A program made the position numbers and the translations under genes. The notes beneath the pieces were generated by a model. It was not told the DNA's origin. It saw only the letters and a list, made by a program, of their open reading frames with translations, and did not search any database. A stretch of DNA of 64,000 nt from Hemerocallis citrina (lineage: Eukaryota; Streptophyta; Magnoliopsida; Asparagales; Asphodelaceae), in contig JACEHZ010000592.1 of NCBI GenBank assembly GCA_017893485.1, positions 806,001 to 870,000 of the forward strand, in the 5' to 3' direction. Position 1 is the stretch's first letter; each line of letters begins with the position of its first letter. Shown in pieces: positions 31,983 through 44,753 of this stretch.

Positions 31983-32318
31983 GGGCCAACCACATATTAG
32001 AATGTTTCGGCGAATTGCTGGCAACACATATTGTCTATATCTAAGTGAAAAGAAAGTACTGGGATAAAGAATCAGGTCGGAATGATGGTATGAGGAGTAT
32101 GTGACATGGCAATCCCAATAAAATAGGTACAGAAAGAAATGTGCCTGACCTTTTTTTTAACCTCATACATCCCACATTCTCTTAATAATTCTATACCGAC
32201 AAGAAAAGACAGTGTATCAAAAGATTTAACTCAAAAAAAAATTTGAAACAAAAAGTTTATCAGAAAATAAGGAAGGGTAAGAATTGGAAGTTCAGTTGAA
32301 TGTACTACACAACAGTGA

Positions 32319-33705
32319 AATTTTTTTCCCAAAATGATTCTTTTTTTGGAAGTTTTTCCCAAACTGCCCTATTTTTTTATTTTTGTTCCCTAAACGACCC
32401 ACTCGCTTTTTGAAAAAGCGAGTTTGGTTAAAAATAACTCGCTTTTTCAAAAAGCGAGTCCGGAACTTTTAATTTTCGAAATGTTAGACTTGCTTTTTGA
32501 AAAAGCGAGTTATTTTTAATCAAACTCGCTTTTTTAAAAAGCACGCTTGGTTATTTTGATAAATATTTTCGAAAGTGGATAAGCTTGGTAAATACTTTGA
32601 GAAAGTGGATTAGTTTGATAAATAATTTCAGAAAGTGGGCTATTGTGGCAACAAGTTCTTTTTATATCACATTGTCACTTGATCTTCTTTAGACCACTAT
32701 ATATGAAATCGTTTGTCAGGACTTTCTATATCATATTGTCACTTCATCTTCTTTGGTCACTAGTAATCCGCACGTGCAATGCACGTTTTATGGGTTAGCA
32801 CGTGCAATTTGCACTGGGAATATGCACGTGCAATGCACGGATTCGATGGAGGGAGAGGAAGAGACAGTTTCGATTTTTTAGGGAACAAAATTTTATGGAG
32901 ACTTTAAATGTGAAGTGAAAATTACAGAATTAACCTCATATATTTTTTTAGCATTTCATGTATATGGGGGCATAATAGTAAAAAGTCACCAAAATTGAGC
33001 TTTGCTTAATAATAGTATAGATGAAAAAGAGATGAGATTTTAACCACCCTCGTTTTTTCAGAAAGCGAGTGTGAGACTTTTGGCGCAAGAACTCAGCGCA
33101 TATGATTGATAGGTCAAAAACCAATTATATGTATACCGGGAATTGAGAGTATCTATGGGCTCATTCTCGACAACTTAAAACACACCAATTATGTATATAC
33201 TGAAATAATGTTAAGTTATGTATATCCTCTGCTACTGCTAAACAGTTGCTAAATTTATAAAATCATAACAAAAAAAGATGAAGTGACAATGTGATATAGA
33301 AAGTCCTGACAAACGATTTCATATATAGTGGTCTAAAGAAGATAAAGTGACAGTGTGATATAGAAAGAACTTGTTACCAAAATGACCCACTTCCTGAAAT
33401 TATTTACAAAACTAATCCACTTTCTAAAAGTATTTACCAAACTGACCCACTTTCGAAAATATTTATCAAAATAACCAAGTGTGCTTTTTGAAAAAGCGAG
33501 TTTGGTTAAAAATAACTCGCTTTTTCAAAAAGCGAGTCTAACATTTCGAAAATTAAAAGTTCCAGACTCGCTTTTTGAAAAAGCGAGTTATTTTTAACCA
33601 AACTCGCTTTTTCAAAAAGCGAGTTGGTCGTTTAGGGAACAAAAATAAAAAATAGAGCAGTTTGGGAAAAACTTTCAAAAGAAGGATCATTTTGGGAAAA
33701 AATTC
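32319..33705. mobile_element. Foldback transposon with nested palindromes (1387 bp)
   Basis: Two arms of about 440 bp (32319-32760 and 33265-33705) are near-perfect reverse complements around a ~500-bp loop. It is flanked by CAACAGTGA at 32310-32318 and 33706-33714, an exact 9-bp duplication that suggests a Mutator-type origin. Each arm contains four copies of a palindrome made of ACTCGCTTTTT and AAAAAGCGAGT around one central base (for example 32401-32423, 32437-32459, 33515-33537, 33602-33624). A diverged relative of the motif lies in the loop near 33050. No transposase is encoded. Confidence 0.88.
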
Positions 33706-33714
33706 CAACAGTGA

Positions 33715-35039
33715 TGACTATACTGCTGGTGTTGTGTTGACCGTTACCGACTAGCTGGTGTCCACAAGTGATTAATGGCTTTTCAAAGGTTTGACTGAAT
33801 CTTAATACATATGATGTTCACAAGTAATTAATAATCTTTCAAAGATTTGACTGCTTTTTTGAACCTAGTGTAAAACAGTGTGAAAGCAGTAAGAAAAACA
33901 AATATACACTTTGCATTTTGCTTTTTTTGAGTTTGGACTTTAGATAAACTTTCAACTCAAAGCGATGTGCTTTGAGATTGGATAAACTTCGAACTCAAGG
34001 ACATTGGTGCTCAAACCAGGACTTGACCAGATTCTTTGCTCCTTCAAGATCATTTGTAGTTGTTGTCTAAAATGCCAAAATTTTTAACGAAAAAAAAAAT
34101 TTATTGTACCCGTTGACTATATACCTAAATTTTTGGTTTGAGAAGAACAGCAGTCGATTATATTTGAGAGACCGTATAGGAATTTAGAAAATATTGATCT
34201 TTCGACCGTTCATCTAAAAAAAAAATTTGAATCGGACGAAAGATCATCTTACGTTGTTTTAATTTTTTTATTTTTAATATATATTGTACGGGAAATTATT
34301 TTCCGTCCGTCGATTTTAAAATAATAATAATAATAATTTTCGGATGGGAGATGATCTCTTTATTATGGGTATATATTAGGATTTAATTGAAATTTAATTA
34401 AAATTTAAGATTTATTTAAACTTTAATTAGCATTAAATTATGAGTTAATTATGATTAAATTAGGAGTTAGTTTGGAAAAAAAATTCTTGGACGAGAAATG
34501 ATTTTCGATTTGTGGTTAATTTTTTTTTAAAAAAATATCCTTAAATAGGTAATGATTTCTCGGAAACGACATTTTTTTTCATATGCTCTGACTCCTTTTC
34601 TAGTAACAAGCAACAAGCAGTCTTCGCTGCTCTCACTGCCTCTCAAAATTCAATACACAGAGCCAGGGGCGTCAGTTTGGCACAGTGAAAAATTGGAAAA
34701 CAGCAACAAAATTAAAGAAAGAAATGAAGAGAAATCAACGATATGCGTGTTTTGATATTTTCCTTAAATACCATACGCGTGTTCAGATGACGACACATTT
34801 TTCAATTTTTCATTCAACCCCCATATTTCCCTCTTCATTTCATTCACTACCTTCCCCAAAACACAGAGGATAGAAACAGAGGAATATGTGCCCAAAAAAG
34901 GACTATACAAACTTAAAAAAGGAAAGAAACACTGAAAGGGAGCAAGCTGTGATTCTTTCCTTCTTCTCTTCTCTCATCCCTTTTGATATCAACCCTCATC
35001 TCAAACAAATTTCTTTCGACTTTTTTGTTTTGTTTGGAG
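33715..35039. other. AT-rich upstream region of the UTR2-like gene
   Basis: Low-complexity intergenic DNA with homopolymer runs. GATCTTTCG / CGAAAGATC form an inverted pair near 34195-34248, and an (ATA)n run lies near 34320. It presumably includes the promoter and 5' UTR of the downstream gene; I cannot place the transcription start. Confidence 0.5.
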
Positions 35040-38000
35040 ATGAAGAAGGGAGAGGAGCAACAAGCAAGGTCTCTGTTTGGGATTTCACTTAGTGACAAAC
35101 CCAAGTGGCAACAGTTCCTCATTTGCTCTTCTGGCTTCTTCTTCGGCTATCTTGTTAATGGCATTTGTGAGGTATACCATCACCCTCTGGGTTTTTTTTT
35201 TTTTAACAAGCAAATAACGAAATGTGTTTTTCTTCTTACCACATGCAATATCAATTTTAATCAAAATTGCTATCTGGGTTATTCCCCTATGCATGCACTA
35301 GCAAGCCTCTGGTTTCTCCTTAAGAATTCTTTTTTGTTTGTGCCCATTTTGCAGGAATATGTCTATAATCGCTTGAAATTCAGGTGAGGTGCCAGTTTGT
35401 ATAATTAGATGGGCAAGCAATTTATCTGATTTCGGATATTGGGTTTGATGTTTTCATGTTTATTTCTTCTCCCTTGTGATTGCAGTTATGGTTGGTACTT
35501 CACATTCGTGCAAGGGTTTGTGTATTTAGGGTTGATATACCTGCAAGGCTTCTCGACGAAACAAATGGTGAACCCATGGAAGATGTATGTTAGGCTTTCG
35601 GCCGTTCTGATGGGATCTCATGGCCTCACCAAAGGCTCATTGGCTTTCCTTAACTACCCTGCTCAGCTCATGTTCAAATCAACCAAGGTATTCGTCTAAC
35701 CTTTTTCCATCTTTTCTTAAACTTATTGAAGAAAACTTTCAAAAAGTGAGAATATATAGTAGTGAAATCACATTGGTTTGTTCTTTCCTTGGATGATCAA
35801 CTACATGCATTTTAATTTGCGTACCTAGATCGAATATTTTGTCCCGAATTTTCAAAATGGATCGTATCTTTAGCTATTGGAAGTAAAATGTACTAAAATG
35901 AACCACTAAATTCATGGAAAACTAAAATGTGAACCACACATGGCTTAATTTTTTGAATAAATTTTGAACCCTTAGTTCTTGATTGTTAGTCTATCCACGA
36001 AAGTGATTTTTATCCTACTCGATAAAAGGATTGGACCAGTGTATACATTGATAAAAATATCTTTGAACAATATACTTGTTACTATCATTACAAGATGTCC
36101 TTTCGTTGCATCAATATAATCAGATATCTTTCTGTAAATATTCCTTACGATTAGCAATTGGATAGGGTTACTCTATACATTAGCATCACTTTGGTACTCT
36201 ATCTTTTCCTCCCTTTTGAAGTATAAGGTGGGAAACTATTTATCGCTACAATACGCCCCTAACGCAAGGGAAATAAAAGGATGGCAGAATTTGTTTTTTT
36301 CTTATTGATAGAAATTTGGAAAAGTTGTGAAAGGGGAATTTTCTTTTGTTTCTATCTCATTCTATTTTCTTTTCTGTCATCATCTCACTTCATGTTGACC
36401 CATAACCAGCTTTACTGTTACTTTGCTTTAGCAATGAGAATTAACTTCCATAAAAATGCAGTTGAATAAAGTTCTAATTGAATTTTATGAGTCCAGTATT
36501 CAATTTTAGATAATGTTTTCTGATATGTAACACATAACCTTGTCAAGACTGCATATGATTCGAACAAAGCAATCTTTTTTACTTAATGTTGATGAAACTT
36601 TGAACCTATACCTCATTTGATACAGAAAATGATAGAAAGGAATTACATTCATATCTCTGTCTTTAGTGCTATCAATTACATCCTATCATTTTCTAGTCAC
36701 AAACTAAACATCAATTGGTACAAGTGGTCATAGTGATAAGAGTTGCTCAATTTGCATTTTATTTTTGTTGTCTTCTATCTAAATTAATAACAATGATTGA
36801 GTGCTCAATGGCTTGAATTTGTGACCTCTGTCAACAAATGTTATGCTTTAATGCCACACACTAAAGTTCCTCTTGTTTTTAAACAAAACATTATGTTAAT
36901 TACTAGAGGTCTCTTAGTATCCAACATATGTGAATTTCACTATCGTTATTAGTTGGTTAGAGAGGTTTTTATATTTATTTTATGGAGAATATAATCAAAT
37001 TTCTCTTTTTTTTGGGTATGAACTGAGCTTTTTAATGCGATCATGAGTTTAGATTTTGCCTGTGATGGTAATGGGGGCATTCATCCCTGGTCTTAGAAGG
37101 AAATATCCAGCACATGAATACATTTCGGCGGTGCTTCTTGTGGTAGGTCTGATCCTCTTCACCCTGGCAGATGCCCAAACATCACCCAATTTTAGTGTCA
37201 TTGGCGTAGTGATGGTGACTGGTGCTCTAGTCATGGATTCCTTTCTCGGCAACCTACAAGAGGCAATCTTTACCATGAATCCGGAAACGACTCAGGTGAT
37301 TCAGTAGTTTTTTTGTTTTCTAAACTAGGTAGCTTTTTTTTTTATAAAAGTATTAGATTGGCAAGTGGCTAATCTATATGGCTTTGTCATTAATAAAAAT
37401 AACAAAATGTCCTTCAACGGGAAAAAAAGAAATCTTAACTGAAAAATATCAAACATACTTACAAACATCAATGGCTAAAATGTCTTATCCCTCTGACTCG
37501 AAATTATTGCAAATAATTGTACAAAAGTTTTTTTTTTCTTTTTTCCCTCCATTTTTGTAAGCACATCCTCTAATCCGACTAATTTTATGAGATTCACCAA
37601 GTTCTAAGTTGCTCTAGCTATTTCTTTCTTAATTTTTCTTGTTACTTTCCCCCTATTTGTTCAAAATATTCTGTATTAATTGTGAGATCCTTTGTTGATG
37701 CAGATGGAGATGCTGTTTTGCTCAACCGTAGTTGGGCTGCCTATGTTGATTCCGCCCATGATTCTGACCGGAGAATTGTCCAAGGCTTGGAATTCCTGCT
37801 CCCAGGTAATATCATTTATGTTAGTTAATTATTCTTTTTATATAGGTGTCAAAATGAAAGTATGAAACCTATCTGCATCACTCACCAAAAGCTTGAAATC
37901 TATTGATTTTTTTAGCCATTTAAGTAATATGTTATAAAACTTCAAACTTTTAACAGGATTGCATATTAGTTTGAGTAAAGGATTTTCTACTTTCAAGATC

Positions 38001-39659
38001 TCTCAAAATTTAATTAGGAAGCAATTTTCAAAATATAAAATATATTATACTTTTTTATATGTATTGGAAAAGAATGGCGATTTATTCCTGTGGAGCATCC
38101 ATTAACAAGAAATTTTTTTATATGTATTGGAAAAGAATGGCGATTTATTTATGTGGAGCATCCATTAACAAGAAAAAAGCAAAAAATCAGAAATATCGAC
38201 AAATCCTTGCCTTGAGTAGTTCAAGGAAACGAAAGATCTCTTCTCAAATTTCTTATTATATATATCAAATTTAAATATCAGAATAGCCAATATAGTCATG
38301 ATTCAACAATAATTGGGTCAGGTCGGTATTCAATAATAGGGTTTCTGTGTGTGCCTGTGTGTGGAGCTAGGAGTTTGTAGTGTAATTTTCAACTAAGAAG
38401 TAGTTTTCAGTGTGGAGGTATATGCACCTTGTGATCTTCAGCCATACAAATTAGCATTTTAGAACTTGATAAACATAAAGCATCACTCAGCCATGCATTT
38501 AGTTGTCAGTCACTTGGTTATGTAAACATCACGTTTACCTCCTGTCCCATTCAACTTGTCTATTCTTAGGGTAGTATGTGAAATTGTTCCAATCGGGCTC
38601 TCATGCAATTCTATGTGAATTTATGCAGCATCTTTATGTTTATGCGGTGCTGGTGTTTGAAGCAATGGCGACGTTTGTGGGCCAGGTGTCTGTCCTCTCC
38701 CTAATCGCAATATTTGGGGCAGCAACAACAGCCATGGTATGTGTCCCTCGCAAAGTCTCTTTGGATTGCAAATGTAGAAGGAGGAAGAAGTAAAATTTAT
38801 ATAGTCCTTCCACCGAAAAGCAGAATATGGTTATGATACCGAAGCAACTTATGTTTCACAACATGCTTGTCTGAGCAATTAATACAAGTGGTACTAAAAT
38901 CAAAGCTAGTAAATAGTTATATAAGCTATCCGGCTTGCATTGCTTTGAGATGCGTGTATGTTCTACCTGAGTGTATTTTTGTCTGTTTGAGGCAGCTCGT
39001 CTCCCAGCAAGCTTTTCAAAGCAATACAAGTGGTGCTGGAAGTGATGCAAGTAGTATGAGATGCAGACTTGAATGCTTTGAGATATGTGTTAGGAGAAGT
39101 GAGCTACATTTTTATTTTATTTTATTTTATTTTATTTTGATAGGAAGGAGATGTGAGCTATACGTAAACGTCAAGTACGAGTGAACAAGAGGTTGAGGTT
39201 ATGTTCCCCTTCCATAAATAAATGTGTGCTTGTAGTTTTCTATAGGAGCTAGCAAAACGATTAACAGAAGTGCTACTTTCGTACAATCAAATACAAAGAT
39301 TCCAATCTCTTATAGGTTCATATTCTCTCTTGTTAATACAAAAAGTAATTCAAAATTGTAGTACAATTAGGAATAAATGGCGTTTGTTTCTCATTTAATT
39401 TCTCTCAAATTTATTTTTTTCATAGGTGACCACAGCGAGGAAAGCAGTCACACTTCTGCTATCGTACTTGATTTTTACGAAGCCTTTGACAGAGCAGCAT
39501 GGCAGCGGACTGTTGCTCATTGCCATGGGAATCGTTCTGAAACTTCTCCCAGATTGTAACAACCCAAGTTCTAATAAGGTTAAACATCAGGAGCAGCAGG
39601 AGCAGCATCAAGAACATGAAGAATCCCAGGAGGTACAAGAGAGGAGGCCCTTGGTCTAA
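35040..39659 (+). CDS. UTR2: UDP-galactose/UDP-glucose transporter 2-like nucleotide-sugar transporter
   Basis: Seven exons splice in frame to 349 residues: 35040-35171, 35355-35383, 35486-35687, 37053-37295, 37704-37805, 38629-38736 and 39426-39659 (stop TAA). All introns are GT-AG. The protein is a multi-pass Golgi/ER antiporter of the drug/metabolite-transporter fold (SLC35B-like, plant UTR2 group). Recognisable segments are [115 protein letters not shown] and the [20 protein letters not shown] substrate-site region. The hydrophilic Gln/Glu-rich tail ends RRPLV. The start at 35040 is chosen because family members begin a few residues before LFGISLSD and an upstream in-frame ATG would add an unrelated extension. 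Length matches the family (about 345). The true substrate cannot be read from sequence. The gene looks intact. Confidence 0.93.
38051..38176. repeat. 63-bp tandem duplication in UTR2 intron
   Basis: Two copies (38051-38113 and 38114-38176), each TTTTTTATATGTATTGGAAA onward to CATTAACAAGAAA, differ at a few bases. The duplication lies in the intron between exons 5 and 6. Confidence 0.85.
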
Positions 39660-40362
39660 AGTTTTAACTAGAAAGCAGAATCTGTCGTGAATACTGTTTC
39701 TTGTTTTGTGAAGACCTAAAAGTGAATTTAGGAATTTATTTTCTCAGAATGATGGTTTGTCAAATCTTTCACCTTTCATCTATACTTTTCTTCCTGTCTA
39801 GAAGAATTTGGACGATTTTGAAAAGTTGTGTGTAATCATTTTTGTTACCTGCCTCCACTTGTTTATATTCAGCTGCGAAATCATTGAACTTTGCTGTTTT
39901 TTGAGTTAAAAGTGACATAGGTCACACATTTCATTAATGAAAAATTAACGAAACCACAAAATAACTATATTACATCTCTATGAATTGAACTTTGCTGTTA
40001 GTTGGACGATCATGTTTACTGTGATGAAACTTATGCCCCTGTGACAAAGATGATCATTGTTGCAGCTGATTTCAATGGCTGCACTCGTGCATTGTTTTGC
40101 GACTATCGTGAGCAGTTCAAGATGCTCGATTTTATCTTGGGGTTGGGTTTTTATTTTTATTTTTTTTTGGAATCTTCTAGTGCTCATTGTTGAATATATA
40201 GCTATACATTATAATAGGGGTAGATGTGGGTCTATGTTTGTGTTTGTGAATTGTACTTAGGCTTTGCTTATTTGTATCAAGGTTATTTATTGCCTCATAT
40301 TAACTGCTGATTAAAATTCATTTCATTTTTTGGACAAACATAACATGCTATGAAAGCCTTAG
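39660..40362. other. 3' flank of UTR2-like gene
   Basis: 3' UTR and AT-rich intergenic DNA. Short open frames around 40002-40260 show no family resemblance. No gene supported. Confidence 0.5.
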
Positions 40363-41215
40363 GTAGTGTTCTTTTTTCCCTCTTATAAGTGATTTACCTC
40401 TTGTAAGATATGGTCCACCTCTTACAAGAATTTTTTTAGCGTTCTTTTTGTACCTTTTATAAGTGATTTTTCTCAAAATCTCTTATAAGCCTAAAAGACT
40501 TCTAGTAGTCTCTTTCAAATTCTTATAAGTCTTCTATATTACCCCCAAAGTTACCTTACTCTTTATTTTTCCTTTACAGGTTATATAATCACAGCATAGC
40601 ACGCAGCTGATTTTTTTTCTTCCAAAGTGGAGTAAAGCTTACATATATAAGGTTGTGGGCTGATACAAATGAGATGCTTGTATAATTAGGGAGAGGGAAA
40701 AGGCATTGGATATTTGGATGTGTATTAATGTGTCAGTTCTTGTACATAGAGATCAAAGTAACATTCTTGTTTAGAGGTTGTAGACAGTTGTCACATCTCA
40801 CAAAGTCAGTTTCATTACCAAGTATTGAAGAGTTTTTAGCTAACTCTGAAATGCCATCGTTTCTACTAAATACATTCTCCCCATCCCTGGACAACCCGTC
40901 CTCGAGTATAGAAGGATTCCTAGATTTCTTGTGGATGTGATTTTTTCTCACTGTCAGCTTTGACATTTGGATATTTAACAATCAAATCTGTGTTGTTACT
41001 AGTATCTGCTCCCTTTTGCAATCAAAGCTGTGTTGTTACTAGTAGCTGATGAATTTGATAGGCATCCAAAGTGATGCAATTGGGATAATATAGACTTTGG
41101 AGAAATATAGGCTCTTGTAAGAAGTGAAAAAAGAACAGAAATATCTTATAAGAGGTTCTTATAAGAGGTTATTTTTATATAAAAAGAACACATCAAAAAG
41201 AGGCTCTTACTGTAC
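40363..41215. mobile_element. Putative non-autonomous DNA transposon (about 850 bp)
   Basis: Both ends are rich in CTCTTATAAG / CTTATAAGAG motifs in inverted arrangement, and both ends carry GTTCTTTTT in inverted orientation. CTTAG occurs at 40358-40362 and 41216-41220 as a possible 5-bp target duplication. Terminal repeats are weak (GTAGTGTTC against GTACAGTAA), so the boundaries are tentative. Confidence 0.45.
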
Positions 41216-41878
41216 CTTAGCCTAGGGTTTCTAAGCTACCTCTCCTCCTCCTTCCGCTCTCGTCGTCTCCCCCCTTTCGAGTCTCTGGTATCGGTATCAG
41301 CCACTGAGTGGCCCTTCTCCTTCAGATTTGAGGCTTCTAGTTTTCTTGCTTCCTTATTCGATCTATTGCTGTATTCTTTTCAACCTGCAAGTGATTCGAA
41401 CCTCCTTCCTTCCCTTTTCTTTAACGTCCACTGCTGCCCTCTTCTTCAATCTCTCCGCTAATCTCAACTCTATTAAAGTCGTAGGGTTTTGAGGGTTCTT
41501 GCTGCCACCCATTCTTTGAACCGTTGACGTGTAATGATGTTGCTGGAATGGGCTGCCAGGGCTGGTGCTCTTCTTGCCGCCCTTTTTTTTTTTTTCACAA
41601 ATCAGATATCCAAATACACCTCCAGATCTTATCCGAAATCTGAAACCCAATTTCTAAGTATTAAACGTGTTTGATTCAACTCCTGAACCGAACTCCAGTT
41701 CGTCGATGGTGATCTGATTCGGGTTTGAGCGGTGGCTAAGAAATGGGCCGGAGCTGAGACGCTGAGTGATCAAAGGCCCAATTGAATAAGAGGTAGACCC
41801 GATTATCTCAACAGACAATGGGTAGCACGTGGGCGGCAGGTGCGAAGAGGGAAAGAAGGCTATGCGCTTGCCCGTTAG
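41216..41878. other. Stretch without recognised gene
   Basis: Begins CCTAGGGTTTCTAAGC with pyrimidine-rich CTCCTCCTCC sequence resembling a plant 5' UTR, but no coding exon is recognisable. The 95-codon minus frame at 41363-41650 matches nothing I know. Confidence 0.4.
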
Positions 41879-42075
41879 CAGGGCCGGCCTCCACCTTGAG
41901 GCCGGCGTTTAGACCCCCGAATTTTTTGCAAGTTTAGGGGTCCCAAATTTTGTATTTTTCTTGTAAATATTGTCACAAATTATTCGTGTAAAAAAATTAC
42001 ATTATTATTAGGAGCTCCCAAAATTAATTATTTAGGCATTTCGCCTCGGGCCCCTGGAAATCAGGGCCGGCTCTG
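41879..42075. mobile_element. hAT-type MITE (197 bp)
   Basis: Ends CAGGGCCGGC and GCCGGCTCTG are inverted termini of a CAGRGCCGGC-type plant hAT family. Flanks CCCGTTAG (41871-41878) and GCCGTTAG (42076-42083) form a 7/8 target duplication. Confidence 0.8.
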
Positions 42076-42147
42076 GCCGTTAGGCTGTTAAGGAATGAGA
42101 TATGTGTCGCTAGATCATGGGATAAGAATCAGCAATGAAAAGGATTA

Positions 42148-42320
42148 GAGTAATGTTACCCCACTACCAATTTCACTACATTTGTCTTCACTACCTTGGG
42201 TGGTACAAACCCAATAGGTGGGGGAAGAGATAGTAGGTAGGAGAACTCTCTAATAGGAGTGTGCCACCTAAGGTAATGAAAAGAATGGTAGCGAAATTGG
42301 TAGTGGATGAAGCATTACTC
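42148..42320. mobile_element. MITE copy 2 (173 bp), same family as in PER1 intron
   Basis: GAGTAATGTTACCCC...AGCATTACTC termini with the internal CCACTACCAATTTCACTAC arms shared with 9600-9772. AAGGATTA flanks both sides (8-bp duplication at 42140-42147 and 42321-42328). Confidence 0.85.
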
Positions 42321-42365
42321 AAGGATTAATATCTCTAATCTCTAATATCTAATCTAATACTATAT

Positions 42366-42539
42366 GGGTAATACTTCATCGACTACCAATTTCACTGCCA
42401 TTTTTTCACAGCCTTAAGTGGCATACTCCTATGGGAGAGTTCTCCCATCTACTATATCTTTCCCTACCTATTAGAATGTGCCACCTAAAGTAGTAAAGAG
42501 AAATGTAGTGAAATTGGTAGTTGATTTAGCATTACTCAT
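42366..42539. mobile_element. MITE copy 3 (174 bp), 45 bp from copy 2
   Basis: GGGTAATACTTCATCG...AGCATTACTC termini and the same arms as copies 1 and 2. Flanked by ATACTATAT and ATACTATAA (8/9). Confidence 0.82.
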
Positions 42540-44753
42540 ACTATAATAGAGTTGGGGTTGTAATTTATGGACAAACTCTAATTTATAAACAATTAATCAT
42601 CTAATCTCAACCATTTATTTTTAAGTAAGAGTTATATTAACCATTCATTTACTCTTGTTGTTAGTTACCATAATACCATCAAAGTATAGATATATTTACG
42701 ACATAATTATTTACAAAGTTCTACTCATATAAAATAAAAGTTGGTGTCAGGTGTCACTATGGATAATTTGTAAAGAGTATGTGATGAGTAAAGGGATGTC
42801 TCAAGTTTGAGGTTAGATTACGTCTTAATATTTAATTTTTTTAAAAAATTTATTAGGATGTGCATCTCACGTGCATGATTACTAGTAAAGAGTAACTAGT
42901 GTTATCATGTGCAAATTACATAGACTAAAATAATTTTGAGGCACTCATAATATTATATGAAACTTCAAAAAAAAAAATGTGAGAGAATTGAGCGAAATTA
43001 TATCTTCAAAAGTATAATTAGTTAAATTTAACCTAAAAAATATGTGCACAATACGACCTTCGTGTACATCCTGATCAGCAACACTCAAGTCCTAGCTCAT
43101 CTCATCTCGACTCTTCCCTCTCCCTCCTAAATCCACACCCTCCCAAAGCATAGATTCAAAAAAAAAATCTTGCAAAATATCACTATCAATCTAATTATTG
43201 AAGTTCAAACATGTATTTATCCTATATCAATCATAATTAACCTTAGGTGGATTGTCTGATAATATTCTGTTTAATTGTATTTGGATGTTCTGATGGATAT
43301 ATTGAAGTGATCACCTCACATATGACAAACAGATTTAGAGAAATCAATTGATAAAAGGTCTTAACCCCTCTCTTTTACTTCAGTACTCCTAGGGTATTCA
43401 GACTACATCTCTATATCCTCTTTTAGTCCTAGATGCATCATCATTTATATGACAAACTTCAACAAGTAATCCCTTTGATATAAGTGAAAATCTTTATAAA
43501 GGAAACATATGAGACAAAGATCACATTATCCGAGTTATAATTAATAAATTTAGAGAGACATGTAGTGTTTTATCTTAATGTGTGATGTTTGAAGCTATCC
43601 AAATTGGGCTTAGTCCACTTTTAGGACACAATGCTAGGCTTGTAACAAGTAACTTCTATTAAAGCTATGCATACTTGTGTTATTTGAATTAATTGAACTA
43701 GAGAGCACATTTCACTTTGATTGACAAAAAAATTACAACTAATATCATGAATTCACTAATTATATTCAAATTATACCACAACCCTAATAGAAAAAATAGA
43801 GAACAATTTGACCAACTTCAAGATTCATATTTACCAAAGAAAACAAAATATCAACAAAAAGAAAGTGCAAGATAAACTCAAATAAGGTATATCTATATAA
43901 TAAAACACAAGGCAATTCAGAAGAAAGCTATCAAGTGGCTCTCCTTCAATTTGAAGGAAATCAACGATTCAGATTTATGCTCACAGAAGATATCTTCCCG
44001 CCCATTACTGTAGCTACAGTACCTGTTACCTTAGCTACAGTAGTCTTTTTTTTGAGATAAAAGGTGGAATAAGGCCACCCTGTTTCATTAACTTAGCTAC
44101 AGTAGTCACATTCAGATTTATACTTTATGTTGTGTGAAGTATTGATATTTGTTTGGGTTTTGAAATTAAGTAACCTTTAATCCCTACTTTTAATTAATTA
44201 AGAAAAGACTAATTAAAATCACACTAATCTGTATTAAGAAAAACTTTAATTGTTCTGGTTTAATAAGTCTTTTCTTAATTAATTAAAATTTAGGTATTAA
44301 AAGTTAATTAGTTTCATTCTAATTAAGCTTAAATAACTCATCCAAAATATTAGGGATTAAGCTTAAATAAAATTAATTAATCCCTAATTTTGGATTAATT
44401 TCATGTAAAACAAAAAATAAAAAAGTGTTCTAAATTATTTTCGCTACAGTATTACTACAACCAAAACAAAGCTAACATTTAATTATTGCTACAGTAAACC
44501 TATATTCAACCAAAGCTACTTTTAAGAAATCAAATCCAAGGAATTGCTTCCGCTACGATGCTTTTCCCTCTCTTCATTTTTTTTACAACCAACCAAATCA
44601 CCCCTAATTTGTTTTAGTATGAAATTATTTTATGACATTCTAATTATTTTTTATAACTTATCATGTAGTCACTAACCAGATCGTATTGCATATAAATGTT
44701 TACCTATGTGATTTGTTAGTCAAATAGGATTGCATACATTTTACTGTTTACAG
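42540..44753. other. AT-rich intergenic DNA
   Basis: No gene recognised. It contains a 21-base inverted pair TTAATTAATTAAGAAAAGAC(T) at 44190-44210 and 44266-44286 and several GCTACAGTA motifs near 44000-44110 and 44440-44500. Remaining RPA2 exons could lie here on the minus strand, but I could not identify any. Confidence 0.45.
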
